Below, piece by piece: positions 53,426 through 62,017 of a stretch of 64,000 nt of DNA; within the stretch, counting starts at the first letter, position 1, and every line of letters begins with the position of its first letter. The notes beneath the pieces are model-generated. The model saw nothing but the letters and a program-made list of their open reading frames with translations, searched no databases and was not told the DNA's origin. The translations under genes and the position numbers were made by a program. The DNA lies in NCBI GenBank assembly GCA_036503555.1, contig DASXWQ010000031.1, positions 124,001 through 188,000 of the forward strand. Reading direction: 5' to 3'. This DNA is from Actinocatenispora sp036503555 (GTDB lineage Bacteria; Actinomycetota; Actinomycetes; Mycobacteriales; Micromonosporaceae).

Positions 53426-54760
53426 ATGGTGGCTGCGATCCGTCGACTGTTCGCGCTGCCGCTGCGGTCGGTGGTGTTCGACCTGTGCGCGGTGGGGCTG
53501 ATCGCCCTGTTCGCGCTGTTGGTCCTGTTCTCCGGGCATCCGGTCGCCGCGGTGATCGGCTTCGCCATGGTCGTGCCGTTGGCGGTGCGGCGGCGCTTCC
53601 CGGTGCCGGTGTTCGCGGTCGTCTGCGTGATCGGCCTGGTGCAGGTGCTCGTCGTGCACCGCGTCTGGCCGTACGACGCGGCGGTGCTGCTCGCCATGTA
53701 CACCGTGGTCAAGTACGCCGACCGGATGCTGTGGGCGTGGGTCGCGGCCGGCGCCGTCGCCGCGGGCTGCCTGCTCTACGGGGCGGCCGGCACCGACGTG
53801 ATAGGTACCTCCGTGCAGCGCGGCGTGTCGCTCGCGGTGATGGCCGCGCCGTTCTGGCTCGTCGGCCTCGTCATGCGGACCCGCCGGCTGTACGTGCGGA
53901 GCCTGGAGGCGCGCGCCGTCACCGCCGAGCGGGAACGAGACCAGCGCGCCCGGCTCGCCGTCGCCGAGGAACGCGGTCGGATCGCCCGCGAGCTGCACGA
54001 CGTCGTCGCGCACAGCCTGGCCGTGATGATCGTGCAGGCCGACGGCGCCTCGTACGCCCTCGACGACGATCCGGAGGCGGCCCGCGGCGCGGTCCGTACG
54101 GTGGCGCGGACCGGGCGGGAGGCGCTCGACGACATGCGCCGCCTCGTCGCCGTCCTCCGCGCGCCCACCGCCATCGACGCGCCGACCCCGGATCTCGCCG
54201 CGACCGGTTCCACCGCCGAGGATCTCGCGGTGAGCGGATCCGCCGCCGGTGATCTCGTCGTGGGCGGGGCAGTGGCCGACGCGGGGGACGGGGCGGCGAG
54301 GCGGCGACGCGTCGGGATCGGGCTGCTCGACGAGCTACGCGACAGGTTCGCCGCGTCCGGCATCGACGTGACGGTCGTGCGTACCGGCGCGGTGCGGGAC
54401 CTGCCCGGCAGCGTCGAGCTGGCCGGGTACCGCATCGTGCAGGAAGCGCTGACGAACGTGCTGAAGCACGCCGGCCGGGGTACCGCGGCGACGGTCACCG
54501 CGTCGTACGGGGCGGACGTGGTGGCGCTGGAGGTCGTCGACGACGGTGCGGGCCGCGCCCGGATCGCCGGCGAGCCGCTGCCCGGCGGGCACGGCCTGCT
54601 CGGCGTCCGGGAGCGGGTCGCCGTGTTCGGTGGCGACTTCGCCGCCGGCCCGACGGTGGCCGGCGGACGGGCGGGATGGCGGGTGGCGGCGACGATCCCG
54701 CTGCCCCGGCTGGACCACGCGGCCGATACGGTCGACGCGACGAGCGAGGGGGACGCGTGA
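53426..54760 (+). CDS. NarL-type sensor histidine kinase
   Basis: The 444-residue kinase has about four to five membrane helices (to about residue 150), a coiled linker, the HisKA_3 box RGRIARELHDVVAHSLAVM (His about 190), and an ATPase domain with QEALTNVLKHA (about 338) and GHGLLGVRERV. Between them lies an insertion of about 45 residues with a short repeat (GSTAEDL, GSAAGDL). No extracellular sensor domain is large enough to name a signal. TACGGT lies seven bases before the ATG. Confidence 0.9.
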   Translation: MVAAIRRLFALPLRSVVFDLCAVGLIALFALLVLFSGHPVAAVIGFAMVVPLAVRRRFPVPVFAVVCVIGLVQVLVVHRVWPYDAAVLLAMYTVVKYADRMLWAWVAAGAVAAGCLLYGAAGTDVIGTSVQRGVSLAVMAAPFWLVGLVMRTRRLYVRSLEARAVTAERERDQRARLAVAEERGRIARELHDVVAHSLAVMIVQADGASYALDDDPEAARGAVRTVARTGREALDDMRRLVAVLRAPTAIDAPTPDLAATGSTAEDLAVSGSAAGDLVVGGAVADAGDGAARRRRVGIGLLDELRDRFAASGIDVTVVRTGAVRDLPGSVELAGYRIVQEALTNVLKHAGRGTAATVTASYGADVVALEVVDDGAGRARIAGEPLPGGHGLLGVRERVAVFGGDFAAGPTVAGGRAGWRVAATIPLPRLDHAADTVDATSEGDA

Positions 54761-55419
54761 CGATCCGGGTGGTGCTGGTGGACGACCAGGAGCTGGTCCG
54801 GGCCGGCTTCCGGATGGTGCTCGGTTCGCAGCCGGACCTGGACGTGGTCGGCGAGGCCGGTGACGGGGCGGAGGCCCTGGCCGTCCTGTCGCGTACCCGG
54901 GCCGACGTGGTCGTGATGGACATCCGGATGCCGCTGATGGACGGGGTGGAGGCGACCCGCCGGCTGGTCGCGACCGGCCCCGACGCGCCGCGGGTGCTGG
55001 TGCTCACCACGTTCGACACCGACGAGGACGCGTTCGCCGCGCTCAACGCGGGTGCCAGCGGGTTCCTGCTGAAGAACGTACCGCCGGAGGAGATGCTGAC
55101 CGCGATCCGCGTCGTCGCCTCCGGCGACTCGGTCGTCGCGCCGCGGGTCACCCGGCGGCTGCTGGACCGGTTCGCCGGTCAGCTGTCCGGCCCGGCCACC
55201 CCCGACACCCGGCTCGACACGCTCACCGAACGCGAGCGTGAGGTGCTGCTCCTGGTCGCCGAGGGCCTGTCGAACGCCGAGGTTGCGGCCCGCCTCGTCG
55301 TCGCCGAGGCCACCGTCAAGACCCACGTCGGCCGCATCCTGACGAAGCTGGCGCTGCGCGACCGGGTCCAGGCCGTCGTCCTCGCGTACGAGACGGGCCT
55401 GGTGCGACCCGGCCGCTGA
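54757..55419 (+). CDS. NarL/LuxR-type response regulator
   Basis: The 220-residue regulator has a receiver domain (VLVDDQ, phospho-acceptor Asp in VVVMDIRMPLMDG, about 54) and a LuxR-type helix-turn-helix (LTEREREVLLLVAEGLSNAEVA). The GTG overlaps the kinase stop (GTGA), so the two form a pair. Targets are not evident. Confidence 0.93.
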   Translation: MTIRVVLVDDQELVRAGFRMVLGSQPDLDVVGEAGDGAEALAVLSRTRADVVVMDIRMPLMDGVEATRRLVATGPDAPRVLVLTTFDTDEDAFAALNAGASGFLLKNVPPEEMLTAIRVVASGDSVVAPRVTRRLLDRFAGQLSGPATPDTRLDTLTEREREVLLLVAEGLSNAEVAARLVVAEATVKTHVGRILTKLALRDRVQAVVLAYETGLVRPGR

Positions 55420-55426
55420 CCGCCGC

Positions 55427-55858
55427 TCAGGCCGGCTGGTCCTTGTCCGTGGGGAACCAGACCTGAAGGGTCGACGGGTCGACCGGGATCGAGATGTGCT
55501 CGTGCGTGATCCGCCAGCCGTCGTCCGACCGCCGCAGGCAGAGGGTCTCGCGTACCCAGATCGACGTCCGGAGACCGTTCTTCCGTACGCCCGAGTCCAG
55601 GTGCAGCATGTTCGCGTACGCGACGGCGCCGTTCGCCACGATGTTCAGGTCGTGCGTGTCCAGGCCGATCGGCCCGTCGTACTCGTCGAACCACCGCACG
55701 AAGTTGCGGCGTACCTCGTCGGTGCCGGTGAACCGGAGCGGCGGTACGACGTCGTAGTAGACGATGTCGGGCGAGTAGAACGACATGAGCCGGTCGATGT
55801 CCTTCGACCGCTGGGCGTCGGTGCAGCTGTCCACGAGTGCCCTGATTTCGCTGCTCAT
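55427..55858 (-). CDS. SnoaL-like (NTF2-fold) protein, likely ECF41 target
   Basis: This 143-residue protein of the SnoaL/ketosteroid isomerase-like fold has RLMSFYSPDIVYYDVVPP and DGWRITHEHISIPVD. The family includes isomerases and hydrolases of small cyclic molecules and also non-enzymes. It is divergent from an ECF41 sigma gene. A CCTCACA-N16-CGTC motif identical to the one before the sigma gene lies 76 bases upstream of the ATG. Confidence 0.85.
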   Translation of the reverse strand: MSSEIRALVDSCTDAQRSKDIDRLMSFYSPDIVYYDVVPPLRFTGTDEVRRNFVRWFDEYDGPIGLDTHDLNIVANGAVAYANMLHLDSGVRKNGLRTSIWVRETLCLRRSDDGWRITHEHISIPVDPSTLQVWFPTDKDQPA

Positions 55859-55933
55859 CTGCGTGCTCCGTTCGAGGGTTTCCGGTGGGGGCCGGCCCGT
55901 CCCGCCGGGCGGTGGTTCCCGTTACGGTGGTCC

Positions 55934-55960
55934 GACGACGGAGGCCCGCCGGATGTGAGG
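55934..55960 (-). promoter_or_regulatory. ECF41-type promoter of the SnoaL-like gene
   Basis: On the minus strand CCTCACA (55960-55954) is followed after 16 bases by CGTC (55937-55934). The spacing and boxes agree with the ECF41 motif as I recall it, TGTCACA-N16-CGTC. Confidence 0.65.
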
Positions 55961-55971
55961 CGGCGCGCTGA

Positions 55972-55998
55972 CCTCACAGTTCGGGCCGGTGTCTCGTC
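55972..55998 (+). promoter_or_regulatory. ECF41-type promoter of the sigma gene
   Basis: CCTCACA (55972-55978), 16 bases, CGTC (55995-55998). The same seven-base -35 and four-base -10 with the same spacing occur on the opposite strand in front of the divergent gene. The sigma ATG is 37 bases downstream. Confidence 0.7.
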
Positions 55999-56035
55999 GG
56001 AGGGGGGACAGCGGCACCGAGCAGGGAGCGACGCG

Positions 56036-56956
56036 ATGGGCACCCAGTCCGGGCCGGACGACGGCCGAGGAGATCCGGACCTGCGCGAGATCATGAGCGA
56101 GCGGCGTCAGCTCATCAACCTCGGGTACCGGATGCTCGGCTCGCTGGCCGAGGCCGAGGACGTCGTGCAGGAGACGTACGCCCGTTGGTACGCGATGTCG
56201 CGGGAGCAGCACGAGGCCGTCGCGAACCCGGGCGCCTGGCTGACGAGGGTGGCGAGCCGCATCTGCCTGGACCTGCTCGGCTCGGCGCGGGCCCGGCGCG
56301 AGCGGTACGTGGGTGAGTGGATCCCGGAGCCGCTGCCGGAGCGGGCCGGGTGGCGCGGCGGGCCGTCGGCCGACCCGGCCGACCGCATCACCCTGGACGA
56401 GTCGGTCAACATGGCGTTCCTCGTCGTACTGGAGTCGATGACCCCGGCCGAGCGCGTCGCGTTCATCCTCCACGACGTGTTCAGCTACCCGTTCGCGGAG
56501 ATCGCCGACATCGTCGGCCGTACGCCGGCGGCGTGCCGGCAGCTGGCCACCTCGGCGCGCCGCCGCATCCGCGCGGCGCGGGCGCCGGCCACGCCGACGG
56601 CGCAGCAGGCGCGCATCGTCCGGGACTTCAAGCAGGCGTGGGAGGCCCGGGACATCCGGGCCCTCGTCGGCCTGCTCGACCCGGCCGCCACGGCCGTCGG
56701 CGACGGCGGCGGGCTCGTCACGGCGACGGCGCACCCGGTCGAGGGCGCCGAGCGGATCGCGCGCTTCTTCGCCGACCGGATCGATCCGGGTCGGCTGGAC
56801 CTGCGGGAACGTACGGTCAACGGTCAGCCCGGCCTGGTGGCCGAGCTGGCCGGCGTCACCGTCTCGGTGTACGCGTTCGACATCGAGGACGGCCGGATCT
56901 GGCGTATCTGGGCGGTGCTCAACCCCGACAAGCTCCGGCCCTGGACGGCGGGCTGA
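56036..56956 (+). CDS. ECF41-group sigma factor with SnoaL-like C-terminal domain
   Basis: The 306-residue protein has region 2 (SLAEAEDVVQETYARWY), the linker motif WIPEPLPE, region 4 (YPFAEIADIVGRTPAACRQL) and a C-terminal SnoaL domain with GDGGG (about 222) and NPDKL (about 295). These motifs define ECF41. In this group the C-terminal domain binds the core part and controls activity, replacing an anti-sigma protein. The usual ECF41 partner is a COE-type oxidoreductase or decarboxylase; here it is a SnoaL-like protein. GCAGGGAGCG precedes the ATG. Confidence 0.92.
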   Translation: MGTQSGPDDGRGDPDLREIMSERRQLINLGYRMLGSLAEAEDVVQETYARWYAMSREQHEAVANPGAWLTRVASRICLDLLGSARARRERYVGEWIPEPLPERAGWRGGPSADPADRITLDESVNMAFLVVLESMTPAERVAFILHDVFSYPFAEIADIVGRTPAACRQLATSARRRIRAARAPATPTAQQARIVRDFKQAWEARDIRALVGLLDPAATAVGDGGGLVTATAHPVEGAERIARFFADRIDPGRLDLRERTVNGQPGLVAELAGVTVSVYAFDIEDGRIWRIWAVLNPDKLRPWTAG

Positions 56957-57118
56957 CAGCCGGGGCGGATCCGCCCAGGGCGTACGGGTGGGGTCGAAAC
57001 GCCTCGTGAACGAGGCCACAAGCGGTGTCGGTGCCGCGGCACGGCGGGCAATACTTGCGTTGACCGGTACCCGTGTCGAGGACTGGATCGTGATGGATGT
57101 GACTGTGCGCGCCGGCCG

Positions 57119-57166
57119 GAGCCGGCAACCGCGCGCCGGTGTGAGCCGGCGACCGCGCGGCGGTGG
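57119..57166 (+). repeat. 24-base direct repeat before the pan/nad operon
   Basis: Two adjacent 24-base units starting GAGCCGGC (57119-57142 and 57143-57166) match at 21 positions. The GTG start of the DUF2520 gene follows with a similar GAGCCGGC. Confidence 0.6.
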
Positions 57167-57175
57167 GGGTCGGCG

Positions 57176-58081
57176 GTGAGCCGGCCGGAGGACCGCCCGG
57201 GCCGGCTGGCGGTCGGCGTGATCGGTGTCGGGCGGGTGGGTTCGGTGCTGGCCGCCGCGTTGCGCCGGTCCGGCCATTCGGTCGTCGGCGCGACGGGCGT
57301 GTCGGCCGCGTCCCGGGAGCGCGCGGAGCGCCTGCTACCGGGGGTACCGCTGCTGCCGGCGGACGACGTGGCGGCGCGGGCCGACCTGCTGCTGCTGGGC
57401 GTGCCGGACGACGTACTCGGCGGGCTGGTCGAGGGGCTGGCCACGACGGGCGCGATCCGGCCGGGGCAGATCGTCGTGCACCCGAGCGGTGGGTACGGGA
57501 CGGACGTGCTGGCGCCGGCGCTGCGGCGCGGCGGGCTGCCGATGGCGCTGCACCCGGCGATGACGTTCACCGGCCGGCCGGAGGACGTGGACCGGCTGGC
57601 GGGCGTGTCGTTCGGTGTGACGTCGCCGGCGGAGCTGCGGCCGGCGGCCGAGGTGCTGGTGCTGGAGATGGGTGGCGAGCCGCAGTGGGTCGAGGAGGCC
57701 GACCGTCCGCTCTACCACGCGGCGCTCGCGCACGGCGCGAACCATCTCGTCACCCTCGTCAACGAGGCGGTCTACCTGCTGCGCCAGGCCGGCGTCGTCC
57801 ACCCGGAGCGGATGATCGCGCCGCTGCTGTCGGCGGCGCTGGACAACACGCTGCGGCTCGGTGACGCGGCCCTGACCGGGCCGGTGTCCCGCGGCGACGC
57901 CGGTACGGTCGAGCGGCACCTCGACGCGATCGGCGGTGCCGCGCCGGAGTCCGTCGCGGCGTACCTGGCGTTGGCGCGGCGTACCGCGGACCGGGCGATC
58001 GCCGCGGGCCGGTTGACCGCCACCGGGGCCGAGCCGCTGCTCGGTGTGCTGGCCGAACGACCCGACCGGGCCAGCTCATGA
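57176..58081 (+). CDS. Rossmann-fold/DUF2520 oxidoreductase-like protein
   Basis: The 301-residue protein has an N-terminal NADP-type Rossmann domain (VGVIGVGRVGSVLAAALRR, then LLLLGVPDDVL) and a C-terminal DUF2520 helical domain. It stands upstream of panC in many actinobacteria. It resembles ketopantoate reductase in domain plan, and a role in supplying pantoate is inferred from position only. GTG 57176 is kept; its stop overlaps panC as ATGA. The upstream 219 bases carry no gene I can support, only a 24-base direct repeat. Confidence 0.85.
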   Translation: MSRPEDRPGRLAVGVIGVGRVGSVLAAALRRSGHSVVGATGVSAASRERAERLLPGVPLLPADDVAARADLLLLGVPDDVLGGLVEGLATTGAIRPGQIVVHPSGGYGTDVLAPALRRGGLPMALHPAMTFTGRPEDVDRLAGVSFGVTSPAELRPAAEVLVLEMGGEPQWVEEADRPLYHAALAHGANHLVTLVNEAVYLLRQAGVVHPERMIAPLLSAALDNTLRLGDAALTGPVSRGDAGTVERHLDAIGGAAPESVAAYLALARRTADRAIAAGRLTATGAEPLLGVLAERPDRASS

Positions 58082-58965
58082 TCGTCACGCGTACCCCGGA
58101 CGAGCTGCACACCGTCCGCAGTGGACTGTCCGGTGCGGTCGGTGTGGTGATGACGATGGGCGCGCTGCACGACGGGCACCGCGCGCTGATCGCCGCGGCC
58201 CGCGCGTCGTGCGACGCGGTCGTCGTCACGATCTTCGTGAACCCGTTGCAGTTCGGCCCGAACGAGGACCTCGACCGGTACCCGCGCACGCTCGACGCCG
58301 ACCTCGCCCTCTGCGAGGCGGCCGGCGTGGACGCGGTCTTCGCGCCGGACGTCGAGGCGATGTACCCGGGCGGCCTGCCCGCCGTGCGGGTGGACCCGGG
58401 GCCGCTCGGCCGGGAGCTGGAGGGCGCGAGCCGCCCCGGCTTCTTCGACGGCGTACTCACGGTCGTGGTGAAGCTGCTGCACCTGACGCGGCCGCACCGG
58501 ACGTTCTTCGGGGAGAAGGACTACCAGCAGCTCGCCCTGGTCCGGCGGATGGTCCACGACCTGACCGTACGCACCGACGGCGCGCCGGTGGAGGTCGTCG
58601 GCGTACCGACGATCCGGGAGGCGGACGGGCTGGCCCGGTCCAGCCGCAACGTCTACCTGTCCACTGTGGAGCGTGCGGGGGCGCTGGCGCTGTCCGGGGC
58701 GTTGTTCGCGGGCGCGCGGGCGGCCACCGACGGGGTGGACGCGGCGCTCGCCGCGGCGCACCGGGTCCTCGACGGCGCCGTGGAGCTGGACTACCTGGTC
58801 CTCACCGACCCCGACCTGGGGCCGGCCCCGGCGTACGGTCCGGCGCGGCTGCTGGTGGCCGCCCGGGTCGGCGCCACGCGGTTGATCGACAACATGGCGG
58901 TGACCGTCGGACACGACCCGACGGCATCGACGACACGCGCGGCCGACCCGGCCGTCGCCCCGTGA
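58078..58965 (+). CDS. panC: Pantothenate synthetase
   Basis: The 295-residue enzyme condenses pantoate and beta-alanine with ATP. MTMGALHDGHRAL (the HIGH-type site), VNPLQFGPNEDLDRYPR, FFGEKDYQQL and SSRNVYLS are all intact. It is coupled to the preceding gene by ATGA and to panD after eight bases. Confidence 0.95.
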   Translation: MIVTRTPDELHTVRSGLSGAVGVVMTMGALHDGHRALIAAARASCDAVVVTIFVNPLQFGPNEDLDRYPRTLDADLALCEAAGVDAVFAPDVEAMYPGGLPAVRVDPGPLGRELEGASRPGFFDGVLTVVVKLLHLTRPHRTFFGEKDYQQLALVRRMVHDLTVRTDGAPVEVVGVPTIREADGLARSSRNVYLSTVERAGALALSGALFAGARAATDGVDAALAAAHRVLDGAVELDYLVLTDPDLGPAPAYGPARLLVAARVGATRLIDNMAVTVGHDPTASTTRAADPAVAP

Positions 58966-58973
58966 GGAGACCG

Positions 58974-59408
58974 ATGTTCCGCACGATGCTCAAGTCCAAG
59001 ATCCACCGGGCCACGGTGACGCAGGCGGACCTGCACTACGTCGGCTCGGTGACGGTCGACGCCGACCTGCTCGCGGCGGCCGACGTGCTCGTCGGCGAGC
59101 AGGTGTCCATCGTGGACATCACGAACGGCGCCCGGCTGGAGACGTACGCGATCGCCGGTCCCGCCGGCTCCGGCGTGATCGGCATCAACGGCGCCGCCGC
59201 GCACCTCGTCCATCCCGGCGATCTGGTCATCGTCATGTCGTACGCGGCGATGACCGACGCCGAGGCCCGGGCGTACGAGCCGCGGGTGGTGCACGTGGAC
59301 GGGCGCAACCGGGTGATCGAGCTGGGCGGGGACCCGGCCGCGGCACCACCCGGCCTCGTCGGCGGTCCGGTGTCCGGCGCGCTCGTGTCCACAGTGGACG
59401 CCCGGTGA
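58974..59408 (+). CDS. panD: Aspartate 1-decarboxylase proenzyme
   Basis: The 144-residue proenzyme makes beta-alanine. The self-cleavage site is in YVGSVTVD, between Gly24 and Ser25, giving the pyruvoyl group. TNGARLETYAI and AAAHLVHPGDLVIV are typical. Its stop overlaps nadB as GTGA. A TCCACAGTGGA palindrome is formed by its last codons. Confidence 0.95.
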   Translation: MFRTMLKSKIHRATVTQADLHYVGSVTVDADLLAAADVLVGEQVSIVDITNGARLETYAIAGPAGSGVIGINGAAAHLVHPGDLVIVMSYAAMTDAEARAYEPRVVHVDGRNRVIELGGDPAAAPPGLVGGPVSGALVSTVDAR

Positions 59409-61060
59409 GCGTCGACGCCGCCCCCGCGACGCGGGTGGTGGTACCGCGCCGGTTGGCGGCCGGCGCGCCGGGCTGGACCGACGAGACCGACGTGTGCGTG
59501 ATCGGGTCCGGGGTGGCCGGGCTGACCGCCGCGCTGCACGCCCGGGAGGCCGGGCTGCGCGTCACCGTCGTCACGAAGGTGAACATCGACGACGGGTCGA
59601 CCCGCTGGGCGCAGGGCGGCATCGCCTCGGCGCTCGACCCGCACGACACCCCGGCCGCGCACGCTGCCGACACCCGCGTCGCCGGTGTCGGGCTGTGCGA
59701 CCCGGCCGCCGTCGACGTCCTGGCGCGCGAGGGGCCGGCGCGGGTACGGGAGCTGATCCGGTTCGGCGCGGACTTCGACCGGAACGCCGACGGTTCGCTC
59801 GCGCTGACCCGCGAGGGCGGCCACCACGCGAACCGGATCGTGCACGCCGGCGGCGACGCGACCGGTGCCGAGGTGCAGCGCGCCCTGCACACCGCGGTAC
59901 GCCGCGACCCGTGGATCAAGCTGGTCGAGCACGCGCTGGTGCTGGACCTGCTGACCGACGCGACGGGGCGGGCGTGCGGCGTGACGCTGCACGTACTCGA
60001 CGAGGGCAGCCCGGACGGTGTTGGCGCCATCCTGGCGCGCGCCGTGGTGCTCGCCACCGGTGGCATGGGCCAGGTGTTCGCCGCCACGACGAACCCGGAG
60101 GTGTCCACGGGCGACGGGGTGGGCCTGGCGTTGCGTGCCGGCGCGGCCGTCACCGACGTGGAGTTCATGCAGTTCCACCCGACCTCGCTGTACGTGCCGG
60201 GTGCCGCGAGGGCGCAGCGGCCCCTCATTTCCGAGGCCGTACGCGGCGAGGGGGCGCACCTGGTCGACGCCGACGGCCGGCGTTTCATGGTGGGTCAGCA
60301 CGAGCTGGCCGAGCTGGCACCGCGCGACGTGGTCGCGAAGGGCATCATGCGGCAGATGCTGGCGTCCGGCACGTCGCACGTGTACCTGGACGCCCGGCAC
60401 CTGGGTCGGGCGATGCTGGAGAGCCGGTTCCCGACGGTCACCGCGTTCAGCCGGGAGGCCGGCGTGGATCCAGTCACCGACCCGATTCCCGTTGCGCCGG
60501 CGGCACACTACGCGAGCGGCGGGGTCCGCACCGACCTCGCTGGCCGCACGTCGGTCCCCGGCCTGTACGCGTGCGGCGAGGTCGCGTGCACCGGCGTACA
60601 CGGGGCGAACCGGCTCGCGTCGAACTCGCTCCTGGAGGGCCTGGTGTTCTCCGCCCGGATCGCCGGCGAGCTGGCCCGCGACCTGCCGCCGCAGGCCGAC
60701 CCGGTGCGGCACGACAGTCCACAGTGGGCGGTCGACCCGGCGGTACGGGAACCGTTGCAGCGCGCCATGGCCCGGGGCGCCGGCGTGCTGCGCAGTGCGG
60801 AGTCGCTGGCGGAGACGGCGGCGGAGCTGGACGCGCTGGCCGCGACGCGCGCGCCGGCCGGTACCGCCGCGTGGGAGGCCGCGAACCTGGTGACGGTGGC
60901 CGCCGCGCTGGTCGGTGCCGCGTCCGAGCGACGCGAGACCCGCGGCTGCCACTGGCGGGAGGACTTCGGCGACGCCGACGACGCCTGGCTCGGCCACCTC
61001 GTCGCCACCATCGACACGGACGGCCAGCTCACCGAGACGTTCGAAGGGAACCCGGCATGA
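59405..61060 (+). CDS. nadB: L-aspartate oxidase
   Basis: The 551-residue flavoenzyme oxidises aspartate to iminoaspartate for quinolinate synthesis. FAD-binding VIGSGVAGL, STRWAQGGIA, FMQFHPTSL, SEAVRGEGA and the late GANRLASNSLLEGLVF are intact. The partner nadA (quinolinate synthase) is not in the window. Its stop overlaps nadC as ATGA. Confidence 0.95.
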   Translation: MSVDAAPATRVVVPRRLAAGAPGWTDETDVCVIGSGVAGLTAALHAREAGLRVTVVTKVNIDDGSTRWAQGGIASALDPHDTPAAHAADTRVAGVGLCDPAAVDVLAREGPARVRELIRFGADFDRNADGSLALTREGGHHANRIVHAGGDATGAEVQRALHTAVRRDPWIKLVEHALVLDLLTDATGRACGVTLHVLDEGSPDGVGAILARAVVLATGGMGQVFAATTNPEVSTGDGVGLALRAGAAVTDVEFMQFHPTSLYVPGAARAQRPLISEAVRGEGAHLVDADGRRFMVGQHELAELAPRDVVAKGIMRQMLASGTSHVYLDARHLGRAMLESRFPTVTAFSREAGVDPVTDPIPVAPAAHYASGGVRTDLAGRTSVPGLYACGEVACTGVHGANRLASNSLLEGLVFSARIAGELARDLPPQADPVRHDSPQWAVDPAVREPLQRAMARGAGVLRSAESLAETAAELDALAATRAPAGTAAWEAANLVTVAAALVGAASERRETRGCHWREDFGDADDAWLGHLVATIDTDGQLTETFEGNPA

Positions 61061-61959
61061 CCACTGTCGTGTTAGGACAGTCCATAGTGGACTTCGTGGC
61101 CGCCGCGGGGCTCGACCCCGACCAGGTCTCCGACACGGTACGCCGGGCGCTGGCCGAGGATCTCGGGCCGGACGGGCTCGACGTGACGAGCGTGGCGACG
61201 ATCCCGGCCGAGCAGGCCGGCGTCGCCGAGCTGGTCGCCCGCGCCGACGGCGTGGTCGCCGGGCTGCCGGTCGCGGCGGCCACGTTCGACCTGGCGTCGG
61301 GCGGCGGGACGAGCTTCCAGGCGCACGTCACCGACGGCACCGAGGTACGCCGCGGCGACGTGCTGGCCGAGATCGCCGGCCCGACCCGGCATCTGCTCAC
61401 CGCGGAGCGTACGGCGCTGAACCTGCTGTGCCGGGCCAGCGGCGTCGCCACGCACACCCGGTGCTGGGCGCGGGCGCTCGCGGAGACCGGCGCGACGGTG
61501 CTCGACACCCGCAAGACCACCCCCGGCCTGCGGTTCCTGGAGAAGTACGCGGTGCGCGCCGGCGGCGGTACGAACAAGCGCATGGGCCTGTACGACGTGG
61601 CCATGATCAAGGACAACCACATCGTCGCGGCCGGCTCCATCACCGCCGCGTACGAACGGGTGCGCGCGCGGTTCCCGGACGTACCGGTGCAGGTGGAGGT
61701 GTCCACAGTGGACGAGGCGGTGGAGGCGGTGGCCGCCGGCGCCGGGTTCCTGTTGTGCGACAACATGACGCCGGAGCTGCTGCGCGAGGTGGTCGTCGCG
61801 GTCGACGGCCGCGCCGAGCTGGAGGCCACCGGCAACCTGACGCTGGAGAAGGCCGCGGCGTACGGCGCGACCGGCGTGGACTACCTGTCGGTCGGCGGCC
61901 TGACGCACTCGTCGCCGATCCTCGACATCGCGATGGACCTGGCGGCGCGCACGGAATGA
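61057..61959 (+). CDS. nadC: Nicotinate-nucleotide pyrophosphorylase (carboxylating)
   Basis: The 300-residue enzyme converts quinolinate and PRPP to nicotinate mononucleotide. DTRKTTPGLRFLEKYAVRAGGG and MIKDNHI are diagnostic. Unusually for this base composition, codon 6 is TTA and codon 10 is ATA; TTA codons are read by bldA-type tRNA-Leu in actinomycetes. The ATG overlaps the nadB stop. Confidence 0.95.
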   Translation: MTTVVLGQSIVDFVAAAGLDPDQVSDTVRRALAEDLGPDGLDVTSVATIPAEQAGVAELVARADGVVAGLPVAAATFDLASGGGTSFQAHVTDGTEVRRGDVLAEIAGPTRHLLTAERTALNLLCRASGVATHTRCWARALAETGATVLDTRKTTPGLRFLEKYAVRAGGGTNKRMGLYDVAMIKDNHIVAAGSITAAYERVRARFPDVPVQVEVSTVDEAVEAVAAGAGFLLCDNMTPELLREVVVAVDGRAELEATGNLTLEKAAAYGATGVDYLSVGGLTHSSPILDIAMDLAARTE

Positions 61960-62017
61960 CGGGCGTCCGACGTCAGTCCGTGCGCACCTCTTACGCCGAG
62001 CCGAGTGAGGACCTGCC

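Noticed and set aside
56957..57175. Riboswitch or known NAD-repressor site before the pan/nad operon
   Set aside because: No recognisable aptamer or operator consensus; only a direct repeat was seen.
56988..57179. 63-codon frame before the DUF2520 gene
   Set aside because: It is arginine- and glycine-rich, partly made by a direct repeat, and overlaps the likely promoter; no support for translation.
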